64,000 bases of DNA from NCBI GenBank assembly GCA_963970005.1, contig CAXAMN010023361.1:2107449-2171448 (forward strand). Reading direction: 5' to 3'. This DNA comes from Durusdinium trenchii (Eukaryota; Sar; Dinophyceae; Suessiales; Symbiodiniaceae). How positions within the stretch are numbered: position 1 is the stretch's first letter; each line of letters starts with the position of its first letter. A program made the position numbers and the translations under genes. Positions 54,194 through 64,000 of the stretch are shown piece after piece. Under the pieces are notes generated by a model, which saw nothing but the letters and a program-made list of their open reading frames with translations, searched no databases and was not told the origin of the DNA.

Positions 54194-55385
54194 GAGGTGC
54201 GCAACAGTACTATCAGAGGCCTTCCTCCGGACGCTTCATGAAGAAAGTTGACTTCAGTAGCAACCCTCGGGTTGAGCAACATGCTCAAAAGAGCCTGCGC
54301 CCTACTGGGGTCCGTGGCATGGCAGTCAAGAACATGCCGAACCAAAGATGGACTACCAGCTCTACCAACATGAGATAAGAACTCCTCAAATTCAGTCATG
54401 TTGCTTTGGCACTGAGGACCATACCATTCAAGTAAAAACTGTTCCAACTGAAAGGCCTGGGGCCCATAGGTGCAAGAATGTGTTTTAACAGTGACGGCCA
54501 GACCACACATATGACCAGCTAAGCAAAGAACTACTGAGCGCCACCAAACGGCTCTGTCAACAACTGCTTGCCTGACACGTTGCCATCTCCCATCAACTAA
54601 TGAATCCCGGCGCAAATTTTCACACAAAATCATCCGAATCCATGTGCAGATATACTCCAAGCACGAAGGGGCATGCAAGAGTGCCTCCTTCCAAGCATCA
54701 CTGGAAGGAGACCATTTAGCCTTGCCAAAGGTTTGCCGTTCAGCATGGGGTATACACCCAACACCAGTGATAAGGAGCGGCCGGTGATCAGAAGAAAAAA
54801 GTTCACTTTCAGGCAAGACCTGAACAACCGGTGGGAATTCATACGAAGAAAACAAATCAATGGCAGATCCCGAATCACGGGCAGCGATTAATTCCGCAAA
54901 ACCAGGCTCATGCCCACGTTGCTGACAATCATGGCGGCAATCTCTCAATCAACGGGATGTTTGTCACAAATTTCAGCTATATGGATTTTCAAATCACCTG
55001 CCAGAAGTACAGGCAACGAAGAATAAAGTGGTTCAGTGCGGAGGTTTTGGAGGTCAGCAGCTCGTGCTTCAAAGGACTCACGGCGTTCCAGCGGGCTACG
55101 GTTGGGAGGAGGAGCATAAATCGCCAACAAAAAGAAACCAAGCACATTGCCCACCGGGATGTGGACATGGAGCCACATAGTCCGCGCATCCCCAACTTGA
55201 GCTAACGCACTGATTTGTCAAGGAAATCTGTAGAGATCAAGAGGGCCACAGAATTATTGCATGGGTCATTGATAATGGCTATGGAGACTTGGTAAGTATA
55301 AGGTAACCAGCTGCCAAATATGGTCGTTTTGAGCTTCCAAACGCTGGGCACACTAAGAGCACCCGCACATTCCAACTCAGTATTC
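54190..55385 (-). pseudogene. LINE endonuclease remnant
   Basis: Pieces of an APE-like endonuclease appear in order: LRILSWNV near 55380, VALLISTDFLDKSVR near 55230, LLAIYAPPPNRSPLERRES and LLAGDLKI (55060-54970, the GDxN-like strand), AIDLFSSYEFPPV and SSDHRPLLITG near 54800 (the SDH catalytic motif). Downstream (KWSPSSDAWKEALLH) is the usual linker to RT. At least three phase changes and a stop separate the pieces. The family nicks target DNA for target-primed reverse transcription. Confidence 0.7.
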
Positions 55386-55390
55386 TCAGA

Positions 55391-55735
55391 TCAAAAACAG
55401 AGTGCGGCCTCAGGGGAGGGCGCCTCAGGTATAGAAGGTGCCACTTGCGGGGAAGGTGTCCGGCTACGGCTAAAGCTACGATGCCCTGCATGACGAGGTT
55501 CTCCTGAGTGTTGTTCCTGGATGTTATGGTCGGGAGCGCGATCACACCCTTGAGCAGCTTGGGCAACGGCAGTTGGCTCTGGAGCCAAAGCAGATTGTGG
55601 AGCATGTTGGCCCAGTCCCAGTGGCTGCAACAGTGGCCCCCCACCATAGGCTTGTGGCCACTGTGGTTGCAGCAAGCCTTGCGTCATACTAGCCTGCATC
55701 TGAGCAAGCTGCATTGCCCAAAAGAAGTTCTCCAT
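55391..55735 (-). pseudogene. LINE 5' Pro/Gln-rich segment
   Basis: An ATG at 55735 starts MENFFWAMQLAQMQASM, then a Pro/Gln/Ala-rich tract and an SFSRSRTPSPQ stretch immediately before the endonuclease. It may be ORF1 debris or the N-terminus of ORF2. No nucleic-acid-binding motif is recognisable beyond the RS-like run. Confidence 0.45.
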
Positions 55736-56417
55736 AATCAGGCCAAAATGGGATCAGAAAAGTAATGAGCGGGATCAGCCGAAAAAGATTTTGCAAGCAC
55801 GTAAGTCCCCAGTCATGGTGCAAATCCCTCAGTGAAAAGAAATACTAGCAGACAGCGAAATTAGAGTGAACACATAACAATCGCAAACAGTAACCAAATT
55901 CACGAAGGGTTACTCGCATAACTAACAGCCAAATCAAGCAAAAGAAAAAACAGGAAGGAGGAAAGAAGAAGAACCAAACAAAGAGGAAAATGAAAAACAC
56001 GCACACAAAGACACTCCACATTGAGCCACTGGCGCAACCTCTAACTACCCAGCCCCACCTAAACCTCTAAATCCGCCCAACCTCTATACGGCAGCGACCT
56101 CTACAAAATGTGTAAGGCGTGACCACCTGAAAACGGCAGCGGAGCGGAGCGGCACAGCTAGGGTACGGCAAGGCGCGGCAAGGAGCGGCGAGGGCGCAGT
56201 CAAAGAACAAGAAGTGAAGAAGAAACATTAAACAAAACAAACAATTCATCGTTATAACATTTTATCTAACCCAAGATACGTATAACAATTACATAGGAAA
56301 AACAATTGTGACAATTGACATGCAAAATGGACCATTGAACTCCATCAATTGGCGTCAAGAACAAAATTATCAATTTTCATCCAAGTCACCAAGGTGGATG
56401 AGATCACCAACACCACC

Positions 56418-56577
56418 TTTGAAATAGAATATCACGAGGCCGGAACAAACGATTCGGCATGACAAGTCCTGAAACTGGTAACTGGTCACCTGGCAAACTA
56501 TATTTGGCCAATGTATATAGGGGACAGGCGGAAAGACTCACAAGTCAAAAACCAGGTGTTGTGTTTAAAATGTTTAC
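56418..56577 (-). repeat. Second copy of the LINE 3'-side repeat
   Basis: Shares about 150 bp with 52068-52213 in the same orientation (ATCACGAGGCCGGA, GGCATGACAAGTCCTGAAAC, TTTGGCCAATGTATATAGGG). It is probably a 5'-truncated LINE 3' end lying upstream of the longer copy. Between the two lie LINE 5' sequence and about 670 bp of anonymous A-rich DNA (55741-56417). Confidence 0.6.
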
Positions 56578-58620
56578 ATGTTTTATAAGACATTTTTAAT
56601 AACCAACTTCCAATGACTCATTTTACACCGCCTGGTAGTCATAACCCGCCATTCTATCAGGATAAAATAGACCATTTGAACATATTTGAACTTCCATGTA
56701 CAAACGACCGGAACACGGCAATCGGATCCATAGATCCAATCTCCCAAAATCTCCCAATCTCCCAAGCTATCTGAAAATGAGCTTAGGGATCCCCCAGCAC
56801 CACCTAAGGCTGGTTCATACAGACCCCCTGACCATGTGTTTTCCGTCCAATAGCCAACCTTTGAGTGGTGCTGACCAAAACCTAATTGTTATGTTGCACC
56901 ACCTTTCACTGACAGGTGGATGCAAGAGCTTCAGGCGCCAGTTGTCAGACAGTCGCGAAAATGCTCTACATGTGCTGTGGGTCAACAAACTCAGGACCCA
57001 AAAGGGAACAAAAAGAGCATTGCCGAGGATAGGTTTAGGAGAGGCCGTTGGTGCAAAGAAATGGGAAGGACAAATGCGGGTTAAACAATTAGACTAATCA
57101 CGAAATCAACCCCAAAAAGTTCATTACTCACTTGAATGATATTGGATGATATTGGCCTTCCCCCTTGTGTGCGTGGGTGTTTGTTGGAGATGTCCAGTGA
57201 TATCACGCGTGAGGGCATGGAAAGAAAACGCCTTGATCGGAGATCGGGTCACGTCGTGACGTGATGAAAACGAGCGAAAACGAAGGAACTGCTCCGTTGG
57301 CGAAAACGGTAATCCGTTCGCGAACACCCGGTTCACTGTTTGTTTCCTGCTGTTGATGTATTTCCCCAGGTCGGCCCTAGAATCGGGAGAGAAAAAACGA
57401 CACCTGGAATCATCAGTTCTGTGGGGTTTGGATATTCACGGTGGGCGTTCTTTGGTAGCGCTGGAATCACTTGATCAACATACTTTCAGGGTGGAACTGG
57501 AGTTGATGCCGTTTCTCCTTTTGGGGAAGCACTTGTGCTTGCCTTTACTTTAGCAACTGCTGGACGCAGACAGATCTGCCTTCGGCCCCCATGATGTACT
57601 CATATGGCCTGTACTTGAAGCGAAAATAGCGCAGCGATGGTGAACTGAAGCACAAAAACAGGAAGACTAACATGGACCCCTGAAACCACTGATTGGTAGA
57701 GGAAAGCAATCTTCCAGGGAGCCATTGTCAGGGTCCATGTTAATCGTCGGGAGGGTATTCCCTTGTATTGTTAAATTTCCTGCTGAACGTCGAGGATGAA
57801 GATGTCCGGTCGTAGCAGCTCTCCCGTGCCGTTCCAACCGGGAGGTCACATTGCTGGGCAAGAAGGCCTTCCAAGCGACCCCAAGGCAAACGTACCAACG
57901 TACCAGCACCATCCAACAACAAGTGGGGTCAGTGTCAGGGGAGGGTCAGCCATGAACTACTCATGACTACTCCACACAGCTTATTTTCACAATGGCATAG
58001 GCATCCCAGTCTAGGCAGTCTAGGTGGTTGATGGGTTGTCACCCCCCGAGCCTCTCCTCGCAATGCCAGGCAGTAGCAGTGCGGAGCTCAGGATTGAAGC
58101 ATTCCCAGGGTGGTTTTCATTGGTTGGTGGCTGGATTGGTCAAACAATTCCCCACAAGATGGAGAAGATTCATACCATAAGAGAGTGTTTTCCAGAATAT
58201 GTGCTATGCAGTTTTGCTTCTTGACGATGGTGTGCACCTTTGGGATCAACACATTGAGGTTGGATTGCTGGCCTGTTGCGACATGACAGGTTTTGAGATG
58301 TCCGCTCTTGGATGCACCCGACTGTTGCTGTTGGAGGTTTGGCATTCGCTGAAGCTGCAAACGACTTGGGAACATAAAGTTGGAAGGCCTGCAGCAGAGC
58401 CTCCAAAGCTGTGCCACCTGTCTCCTTTCCAAAAGTTTTGTTGGCGGAACTCGGGTCAGGAAGGCTGTGTTTTTTTTGCCGGATTCCATCCCACGGGCAA
58501 ATGGCGCATGAAATGCAGTCATTGGGTGTGGTGAAACCCAGTCCTTGGTCCAATGGTTTTCACCTATGTGTTCACCCTCAAAATGATGTTTTTTTCTTTT
58601 TTTCCATGGGTTTCTTGTAC
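56578..58620. other. Anonymous DNA
   Basis: No supported gene. A 239-codon - frame overlaps 58088-58807 but has no motif and competes with the exon-like phase at 58630-58750. Confidence 0.4.
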
Positions 58621-58629
58621 ATATTCCCT

Positions 58630-58756
58630 TAAACCAATTCCGGGCATGATCTTCCCGTTGACCACTGTCCATGGGAACTTGCCGTGGACCGGTCGAGGTG
58701 CCGCTGGGAGTGCCCCTCCACCGAGGATGCCCAGCTTTTTGCTCAGGCGCGCACTT
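58630..58756 (-). CDS. Exon-like fragment, unidentified
   Basis: On the - strand, after GGAACAAACAG, a GC3-rich phase reads KLGILGGGALPAAPRPVHGK then FPWTVVNGKIMPGIG, ending at GGAATTG|GTTTAAGG, a possible donor. Both boundaries are only plausible. Family unknown. Confidence 0.25.
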
Positions 58757-59030
58757 CTGTTTGTTCCAGGTTGAGGAGACCACTGAGGTGAACAAATCAG
58801 AGTACACAAAAACAAGTCATATTTAAAACACTTGAGGAGGGTGGGTCAGGAACAATTCACAAAACTCTTCAAGTACACAGACACATGCACAGTTCCCATC
58901 AAGGTGGGCAGACATGTTGAAGCGTGCTGATCTACTACGGTATTGTAAGGGCTCCGCCCTGGTGCCGCCGACCCCTTTTTTGTGAGACAAGGCAGCATGG
59001 CGAGGAAGGCAACAACCGAAGTTGGACATA

Positions 59031-59692
59031 GTGCTCCCCAGCTACTCTGCGTACTAAAGTTGTATTGCTAAGTCGCCACTTCTCATCTTCCAGCTCCACA
59101 GCTATACTCCGCGTACTAAAGTTGTACTACGCAGTCGCCAGTTCTCAGCTTCCAGCTCCACAGATTCCTCCGCGTACTAAAGTTGTACTACAAAGTCACC
59201 AGTTCTGAGCTTCCCGCTCCCCAGCTACTCCGCGTACTACAGTTGTACTACAAAGTCGCCAGTGCTCATCTCCCAGCTCCCCAGATACTCCACGCCCTCA
59301 AGTTGTACTACCCACTCGCCAGTTCTCATCTTCCCGCTCCCCAGCTACTCCGCGTACTAAAGTTATACTATACAGTCGCGAGTTCTCACCTACTACCCAC
59401 TCATCAGTTCTCATCATCCCCCTCCCCAGCTACTCTGCGTACTAAAGTTGTATTGCTAAGTCGCCACTTCTCATCTTCCAGCTCCACAGCTATACTCCGC
59501 GGACTAAAGTTGTACTACGCAGTCGCCAGTTCTCAGCTTCCAGCTCCACAGATTCCTCCGCGTACCAAAGTTGTACTACAAAGTCACCAGTTCTGAGCTT
59601 CCAGCTCCCCAGCTACTCCGCGTACTACAGTTGTACTACAAAGTCACCAGTGCTCATCTCCCAGCTCCCCAGATACTCCACACCTCTCGCCT
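59031..59692. repeat. 60-bp satellite with a 388-bp higher-order period
   Basis: About eleven units of 60-62 bp (CAGCTACTCCGCGTACTAAAG...AGTCGCCAGTTCTCATCTTCC). Successive units differ, but the series of variants beginning at 59041 repeats at 59429 (both GCTACTCTGCGTACTAAAG), giving a 388-bp higher-order repeat of about six units, the sixth enlarged by about 25 bp. Because 60 is divisible by 3, + frames stay open and encode a 20-residue repeat (LYYKVASSHLPAPQLLRVLK); I regard that as a by-product. Confidence 0.85.
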
Positions 59693-59862
59693 GCATTTCG
59701 CCACTCGACGCGCACGGTCTCCGCAGAGGGTTGCGCAGGCATCCGCCAAATCGCACTCTCGCCTGTATTTCGCGCACTCGACATGCACGATCTCCGCAGA
59801 GGGTTGCGCGGACACCCGGCGAATCGCACTCTCGCCTGCATTTCGCGCACTCGACACGCACG
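59693..59862. repeat. Second tandem repeat, 62-73-bp unit
   Basis: Three units start with CTCTCGCCTGCATTTCG at 59694, 59756 and 59829, each followed by CTCGACACGCACG and CTCCGCAGAGGGTTGCGC. The array runs into the assembly gap, so its true length is unknown. Confidence 0.75.
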
Positions 59863-60336
59863 NNNNNNNNNNNNNNNNNNNNNNNNNNNNNNNNNNNNNN
59901 NNNNNNNNNNNNNNNNNNNNNNNNNNNNNNNNNNNNNNNNNNNNNNNNNNNNNNNNNNNNNNNNNNNNNNNNNNNNNNNNNNNNNNNNNNNNNNNNNNNN
60001 NNNNNNNNNNNNNNNNNNNNNNNNNNNNNNNNNNNNNNNNNNNNNNNNNNNNNNNNNNNNNNNNNNNNNNNNNNNNNNNNNNNNNNNNNNNNNNNNNNNN
60101 NNNNNNNNNNNNNNNNNNNNNNNNNNNNNNNNNNNNNNNNNNNNNNNNNNNNNNNNNNNNNNNNNNNNNNNNNNNNNNNNNNNNNNNNNNNNNNNNNNNN
60201 NNNNNNNNNNNNNNNNNNNNNNNNNNNNNNNNNNNNNNNNNNNNNNNNNNNNNNNNNNNNNNNNNNNNNNNNNNNNNNNNNNNNNNNNNNNNNNNNNNNN
60301 NNNNNNNNNNNNNNNNNNNNNNNNNNNNNNNNNNNN
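59863..60336. other. Assembly gap (474 N)
   Basis: Undetermined bases between two different tandem repeats; open frames drawn across it are meaningless. Confidence 0.99.
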
Positions 60337-60510
60337 AGCCCAGAGCCCACAGTCTGGCAAGTGCGAGGTTTTGGAGCGTCTGAAGCGTCCAGAATCCAGA
60401 AGCTGGCTGCTCCAACGGCCAGTATGGCCCACAGTCTGGCACAGAGCCCAGAGCCCACAGTCTAGCAAGTGCGAACTTTTGGCGCTTTTGCTTTCGGGCC
60501 CAGAAAAGTA
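60337..60510. repeat. Third tandem repeat, ~108-bp unit
   Basis: AGCCCAGAGCCCACAGTCTG at 60337 recurs at 60445 with one change, and the shorter GGCCCACAGTCTGGCA occurs between. It emerges from the gap, so more copies are probably missing. Confidence 0.7.
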
Positions 60511-61442
60511 AGGATTTGGAGAGCTCAGGTTCCACACCTTCGGTGGTCCCAGGCGCCGCCCCTGCCTTCGCCAGAGCAGGGGTCGGCGGATACTTGTCTA
60601 CAGAGTGTTTTCTTGTACCAAGAAAACCGTTTTATCAGAGGAGAATCGGTCGTCTTATGTGAGTGGAAATCAGTTGTCCTCTTCATCCAGGCTATCCACT
60701 TTCCATAGTTTCGTGGACAGCTTCTCCAGCCTTTTTGTGCTGTGACCATGTGACACAACTGACTGTGCATGGCGTACATCAGGAACCTACGAACCCACAG
60801 CGGATGTATATGACCCCTCGGTTGTCTTTTGTTTTGAGTGAATGGCATAGACTTGCACATGGCATAGACGAGCTACAAAAGAACATGGCTTGGAGTGAGA
60901 GCCGAGAGCGGCCCGCTTTCAGAGTCCGTGGCCTCCCATGTGGTCCGATCTCGGTCGGTGCTCGGGCGTCGCGACGGTCGACTGACCCGACCGGTCGGGT
61001 GAGCCATCCCGACCCGCTCGAGGTGGGCCATGGAAATACCACTCTTCAGTGGCGAAGAACATCATTGAATCATTCAACATCTAATGGGTTCTTTCAGGCT
61101 GACTCATTCATGTTCCTGGTGTTACATCTCCGTGGCTGATGGAGTGGAGCTGTGTTCCACTCATGCGTCGCACCCTGGCCAGGCCACCAACGGCCCCGTT
61201 GGACGAGGCAATGTCTTGACGGGGTGGTTTCGATGGGGTTTCTGCTGAGATGCTGGAGAGATGCTGGAAAAAACTGTGCAGAGAGAGTCAGAGAGAGTTT
61301 CACATTGTGTTCTGTTGAGCAAGCATTGTTGGAAGAAGAGGTGGGCCAGCAGCATGCAGGGGCTTAAAGGTCTTCCAAGAAATCCAGCACGTGTTCTTCC
61401 AACGCAGATGGAACATGCAACAAGTAATAAACACTTGACATT

Positions 61443-61520
61443 AGGTGGAGGCCATCGCAAGTAGGTTGGAGGCCAAGTAGGTTGGAAGCCATCGCTTCTA
61501 GTAACAAGAAGCTACTATTA
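61443..61520. repeat. CTAGTAG / GGCCTCC minisatellite, locus 6
   Basis: GTGGAGGCCATCGCAAGTAG, GTTGGAGGCCAAGTAG and GTTGGAAGCCATCGCTTCTAG words are the reverse-complement form of the GGCCTCCAACCTACTAGCGAT unit. Confidence 0.65.
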
Positions 61521-61939
61521 GCGAGTGATTTACATGTTCCATATTCTCCCTCCTCCAGGACCCAAGTACAGGTCACCAGCGCCCATCTGAGTCAAGCAGG
61601 ATGGAGGTATAGACTGCTTTTTGCAACATTGGAAGAGTTTGACACGGTCTCAGGATTGAGGCAACATCTGTACTGAAACCTTATCATATGAAAAGGGTGC
61701 ACATGAGGGGTGTCCTGTAGATGTTCCGATTTCACCAATCCGACACCAAAAGCACCAAGGTCACCCAACCGTTTACCATCTATGCACATGGCAACAGCTG
61801 CACCAGGTGGGCTCCAACGCGGCGGTGGACGGCGGGAGCTCTCGAGGACCGGAGACCGGGGATGCGTCGTGCCGCCCCCATGGCATGGACCTCTGAAAGA
61901 GTCTGAAAGCAACGAACCGTTGGTTTAAAGATTTTAGGG

Positions 61940-61990
61940 AACCTAATAGCGATGGCCTTCAAACCTAGTAGCGATGGCCTCCACCCTTTC
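61940..61990. repeat. CTAGTAG / GGCCTCC minisatellite, locus 7
   Basis: CCTAATAGCGATGGCCTTCAAA followed by CCTAGTAGCGATGGCCTCCAC are two units of the dispersed repeat, on the same strand as locus 1. Confidence 0.65.
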
Positions 61991-62693
61991 AAAGCTTCAA
62001 CCACTCACTCTATTGGTCTTCAACCGGACCTGAAACGAACCACAAAAACCGTGGGTTTGATTGGCCAAGAGATGGCAGTTGCGGCGGGCCGTGTTTGGGT
62101 TTCCAACAGGTGGGTGGATCTCAGTGGATCTCCCCGCGAGTTAAGAGGTGATTGGAGGAGACTGGAAGGTTCGTTGGGTGACGAGCTGTTCGATCATAAT
62201 AATATATCATGGGGCAAGGGCAAGATCTGTACAATTGGTTTTTCCGTGTGTAGTTGTTTTTGGGTGTGTCCCGTTGTTGTCCAGATTTAGGTTTGTTTTC
62301 TTTGGCCTGCAGTTGGGGTAAAGTAGGACGTTTTGTTTGCACTGAGTAGTTTGGCCATGTTCGCTGCTGTTCAGCAGCACATGTTATTGAAGGCTTTACC
62401 TGGCTTCGCTGTAGATCGCATGAAACACCCCAAGATTCTTTGGCAAAACAACTTACCTTCCAATGGTCATTTCGAGATGCAGTTTTACGGCGGTCAATTG
62501 TTTGGGGTCTATGGTGATGTCATACGTTAAAAACCAAATGCAATTAGGTTTCGCTGGGGTCCAGGATGATGGTAGCGGCTACCTAGCGTTGGCAGAATTA
62601 ATTATCGTGATTCGGCTGTTGGCATGCTGATTGCTTATGTTGATGCCAAGTGGCTCACCGAATCCCGTTGAGCAGGGCGCAGGCTGAAGACTC

Positions 62694-63774
62694 ATGGCCA
62701 TGCTGTTCATTGCTATTCTTATTGGGGTTGCTACGGCGGCCCCTTGGGATGATGACTGCATTGAACCTGTGTCTGACGTAAATGTAAACTTTCTGCTCCA
62801 GGTGGAAAAGCAGAGAAAATTTGCGAGAGGAGCAGAAGGACATTTGACAGGTTGCGGGCGGTTGATCAACGAAACATGCGATCCAACTGCCAACAACATC
62901 ATAATTGCAAAGTGCATACTCATGGGCAGGATTGCTATCGGCCAGTTCCAGAGGTGATGGCCGAACATCCCGGAATGGATGGTTATTGCTATTTCAATCA
63001 AACTGGCTTTTGGGTGACTCCGTTACCTGACAAAGGTCAGGATTTTATCGAATATGCCAAGAAGGGCATACTTGGTCTAAGAACGATGGGTGACTACGGC
63101 GGGAAGGATCAAGGTCCGCTGATCACTTTCAATTTTGAGGGCCAGGTAATCACAAGCTACATGGACTTACCGCATTATTCCTATGATGACCTCTACGGAT
63201 ACTCTTTGGGCTTCTTGCAAGGGCAGGGCCTAGATACAGAGCTGATGAAGAACGCCAGCGGCTGGATAGCCATTTCGAGGCAGAAGTGTTTGGAAATCCA
63301 GACCAAGTACAACATCCAAAATGAAACCCAGCCCTTGGTTTGGAAATTAATTTGTTCCTTTCAACTGTAGAAGGAGGTTTAGTATTCACACGTGCCATGC
63401 ACCCACTCGTGCTAGACAGATGCTTCTCATTATTTTCCCTTTTCTGGTTGCATGTTTCTTTCGCCCAGGAAGAGTTGGTGCTGGCTGATTGGTTGGACGA
63501 CAACATGGTCCTTTTGGCAAAGGTGATGTGCAGCGCAAACCTCACCGCTGTGCACATGCGTCCTGACATCAAAGAAAAAGCCAAATGGAGAAGCCTGACA
63601 GATTGCGAACCCATCACAGCCAGGGATTTTGCCAAGCACCATTACATCAAGTGCCTCCTTGGATACCCGAATTCGGCGTCAGATGGTGCATATCTCAACG
63701 CACACGCGTGTCTTCTAGGAAATCATATAGGGCACTTTACTGATTGCCCCTATTCACCAAATGTTCGCTTTTGA
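62694..63774 (+). CDS. Putative secreted Cys-containing protein, spliced
   Basis: ATG 62694 starts a signal peptide (MAMLFIAILIGVATAA, then APWDDDC). The first phase is open to 62957. A second phase carries sense from about 62950 (GMDGYCYFNQTGFWVTPLPD, YSYDDLYGYSLGFLQ) to a donor at 63338 (CCCTTG|GTTTGG). The acceptor at 63467-63468 follows a long pyrimidine tract (TTTCTTTCGCCCAG), and the 131-bp intron joins phase 0 to phase 0. The last exon, 63469-63774, encodes EELVLADWLDDNM..., ends NVRF and a TGA. How the first and second phases join near 62950 is unresolved: a donor-like AGGTGATG at 62953 or an indel. The segments around INETCDPT...AKCILMG and LTDCEPIT...IKCLLG look like an internal duplication. 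Family unknown. Confidence 0.5.
63338..63468 (+). other. Predicted GT-AG intron
   Basis: It starts GTTTGG and ends TTTCGCCCAG with a pyrimidine-rich 3' part, contains stops in the upstream phase (TAA-like region and TAG at 63368), and links two open frames in phase 0. Confidence 0.55.
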
Positions 63775-64000
63775 GTTTCAAGCAGCAGCAAAAGAGGCGC
63801 AGCGTTCTTCGTCTTCAGACTCCTCATGTGGTATTGGTTAACTGTGAGATTTTAGACTGGCCACGTGTACACAAGGATGGCATGCGCAGCAAGAACAGGG
63901 AAGTGTTTGCTGTCAGTTAAGCTAATTATATAGATCTATGATAGTATAGGGAATTAACATAGAATACCCTCTCCAACATACTATGGACGTGGAACATGGC
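63775..64000 (+). other. 3' flank of the secreted-protein gene
   Basis: Short non-coding stretch to the window end; no clear polyadenylation signal or further gene was seen. Confidence 0.4.

Larger units (their letters stand above)
52068..55740 (-). mobile_element. Decayed LINE (APE-type non-LTR retrotransposon)
   Basis: On the - strand an N-terminal Pro/Gln-rich segment is followed by an exonuclease/endonuclease/phosphatase-type endonuclease, RT and a C-terminal region, all in shifting phases with several stops. No LTRs flank it. A ~150-bp sequence at its 3' side (52068-52213) recurs at 56418-56577, consistent with a second 3'-end fragment. The many frameshifts and a damaged RT motif C show that it is dead. 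Confidence 0.75.
60511..62693. other. Anonymous DNA with two minisatellite loci
   Basis: Apart from the CTAGTAG-type arrays at 61443-61520 and 61940-61990, nothing is supported; open frames of 70-160 codons lack motifs. Confidence 0.45.

Noticed and set aside
58088..58807. 239-codon frame on the - strand.
   Set aside because: No motif and no composition bias; a competing phase looks more protein-like over part of it.
59183..59596. A 137-codon frame encoding a 20-residue repeat in the 60-bp satellite.
   Set aside because: The unit length divisible by three keeps frames open automatically; there are no start context, domain or codon bias signs of a gene.
59571..60537. Several open frames of 240-297 codons spanning the N gap.
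   Set aside because: Most of each frame is undetermined bases; the rest is tandem repeat.

Overview
The window looks like nuclear DNA of a dinoflagellate, probably a Symbiodiniaceae-like alga. The basis is indirect: two Ty1/copia retrotransposons whose polyproteins carry methyltransferase-like and zinc modules of the kind I associate with dinoflagellate elements, many AT and other microsatellites, very sparse host coding sequence, and isolated GC-rich exon-like islands separated by kilobases. No rRNA, tRNA, bacterial operon, CRISPR array or organelle gene was recognised. There is one assembly gap (N, 59863-60336).

The best supported content is mobile DNA. (1) A copia element, 20795-29711 (+ strand), has identical 174-bp LTRs, a 6-bp target duplication, primer-binding site, polypurine tract, gag, zinc knuckle, protease, a C5-methyltransferase-like domain, integrase, RT (YVDD) and RNase H. 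Its frame is interrupted by one TAG and four frame changes. (2) A second, different copia element, 37691-46132 (- strand), has 261-bp LTRs differing at two positions. It also carries a methyltransferase-like domain between protease and integrase, but has about ten reading-frame breaks, one at a CT microsatellite and one at a homopolymer. (3) A 1.6-kb non-autonomous LTR element, 5144-6770 (- strand), holds gag-like sequence only, and its primer-binding site matches a tRNA-Met anticodon stem-loop rather than the tRNA 3' end. (4) A decayed LINE, about 52068-55740 (- strand), has endonuclease and RT remnants. Its 3' sequence recurs at 56418-56577. (5) Three copies of a ~111-bp MITE-like element with terminal inverted repeats lie near 7.3, 10.5 and 34.9 kb.

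The rest is repeats and sparse candidate host sequence. A CTAGTAG/GGCCTCC minisatellite recurs at seven loci, a 60-bp satellite with a 388-bp higher-order period lies at 59.03-59.69 kb, and several degenerate arrays lie at 0-0.35, 3.4-4.2 and 7.9-9.5 kb. Host gene candidates are a secreted-protein gene at the right end (62694-63774, one convincing GT-AG intron), two ubiquitin-interacting-motif exons at 49.3 and 50.8 kb, and a handful of single exon-like islands. Long intervals between these hold nothing I can name.

Region by region: 0-5 kb repeats and anonymous DNA; 5.1-7.4 kb short LTR element, minisatellite and MITE; 7.9-20.8 kb anonymous DNA with repeats and two GC-rich islands; 20.8-29.7 kb element 1; 29.7-37.7 kb anonymous DNA with MITE and minisatellite; 37.7-46.1 kb element 2; 46.1-52 kb possible exons; 52-56.6 kb LINE; 59-60.5 kb satellites and gap; 61-64 kb minisatellite and secreted-protein gene.
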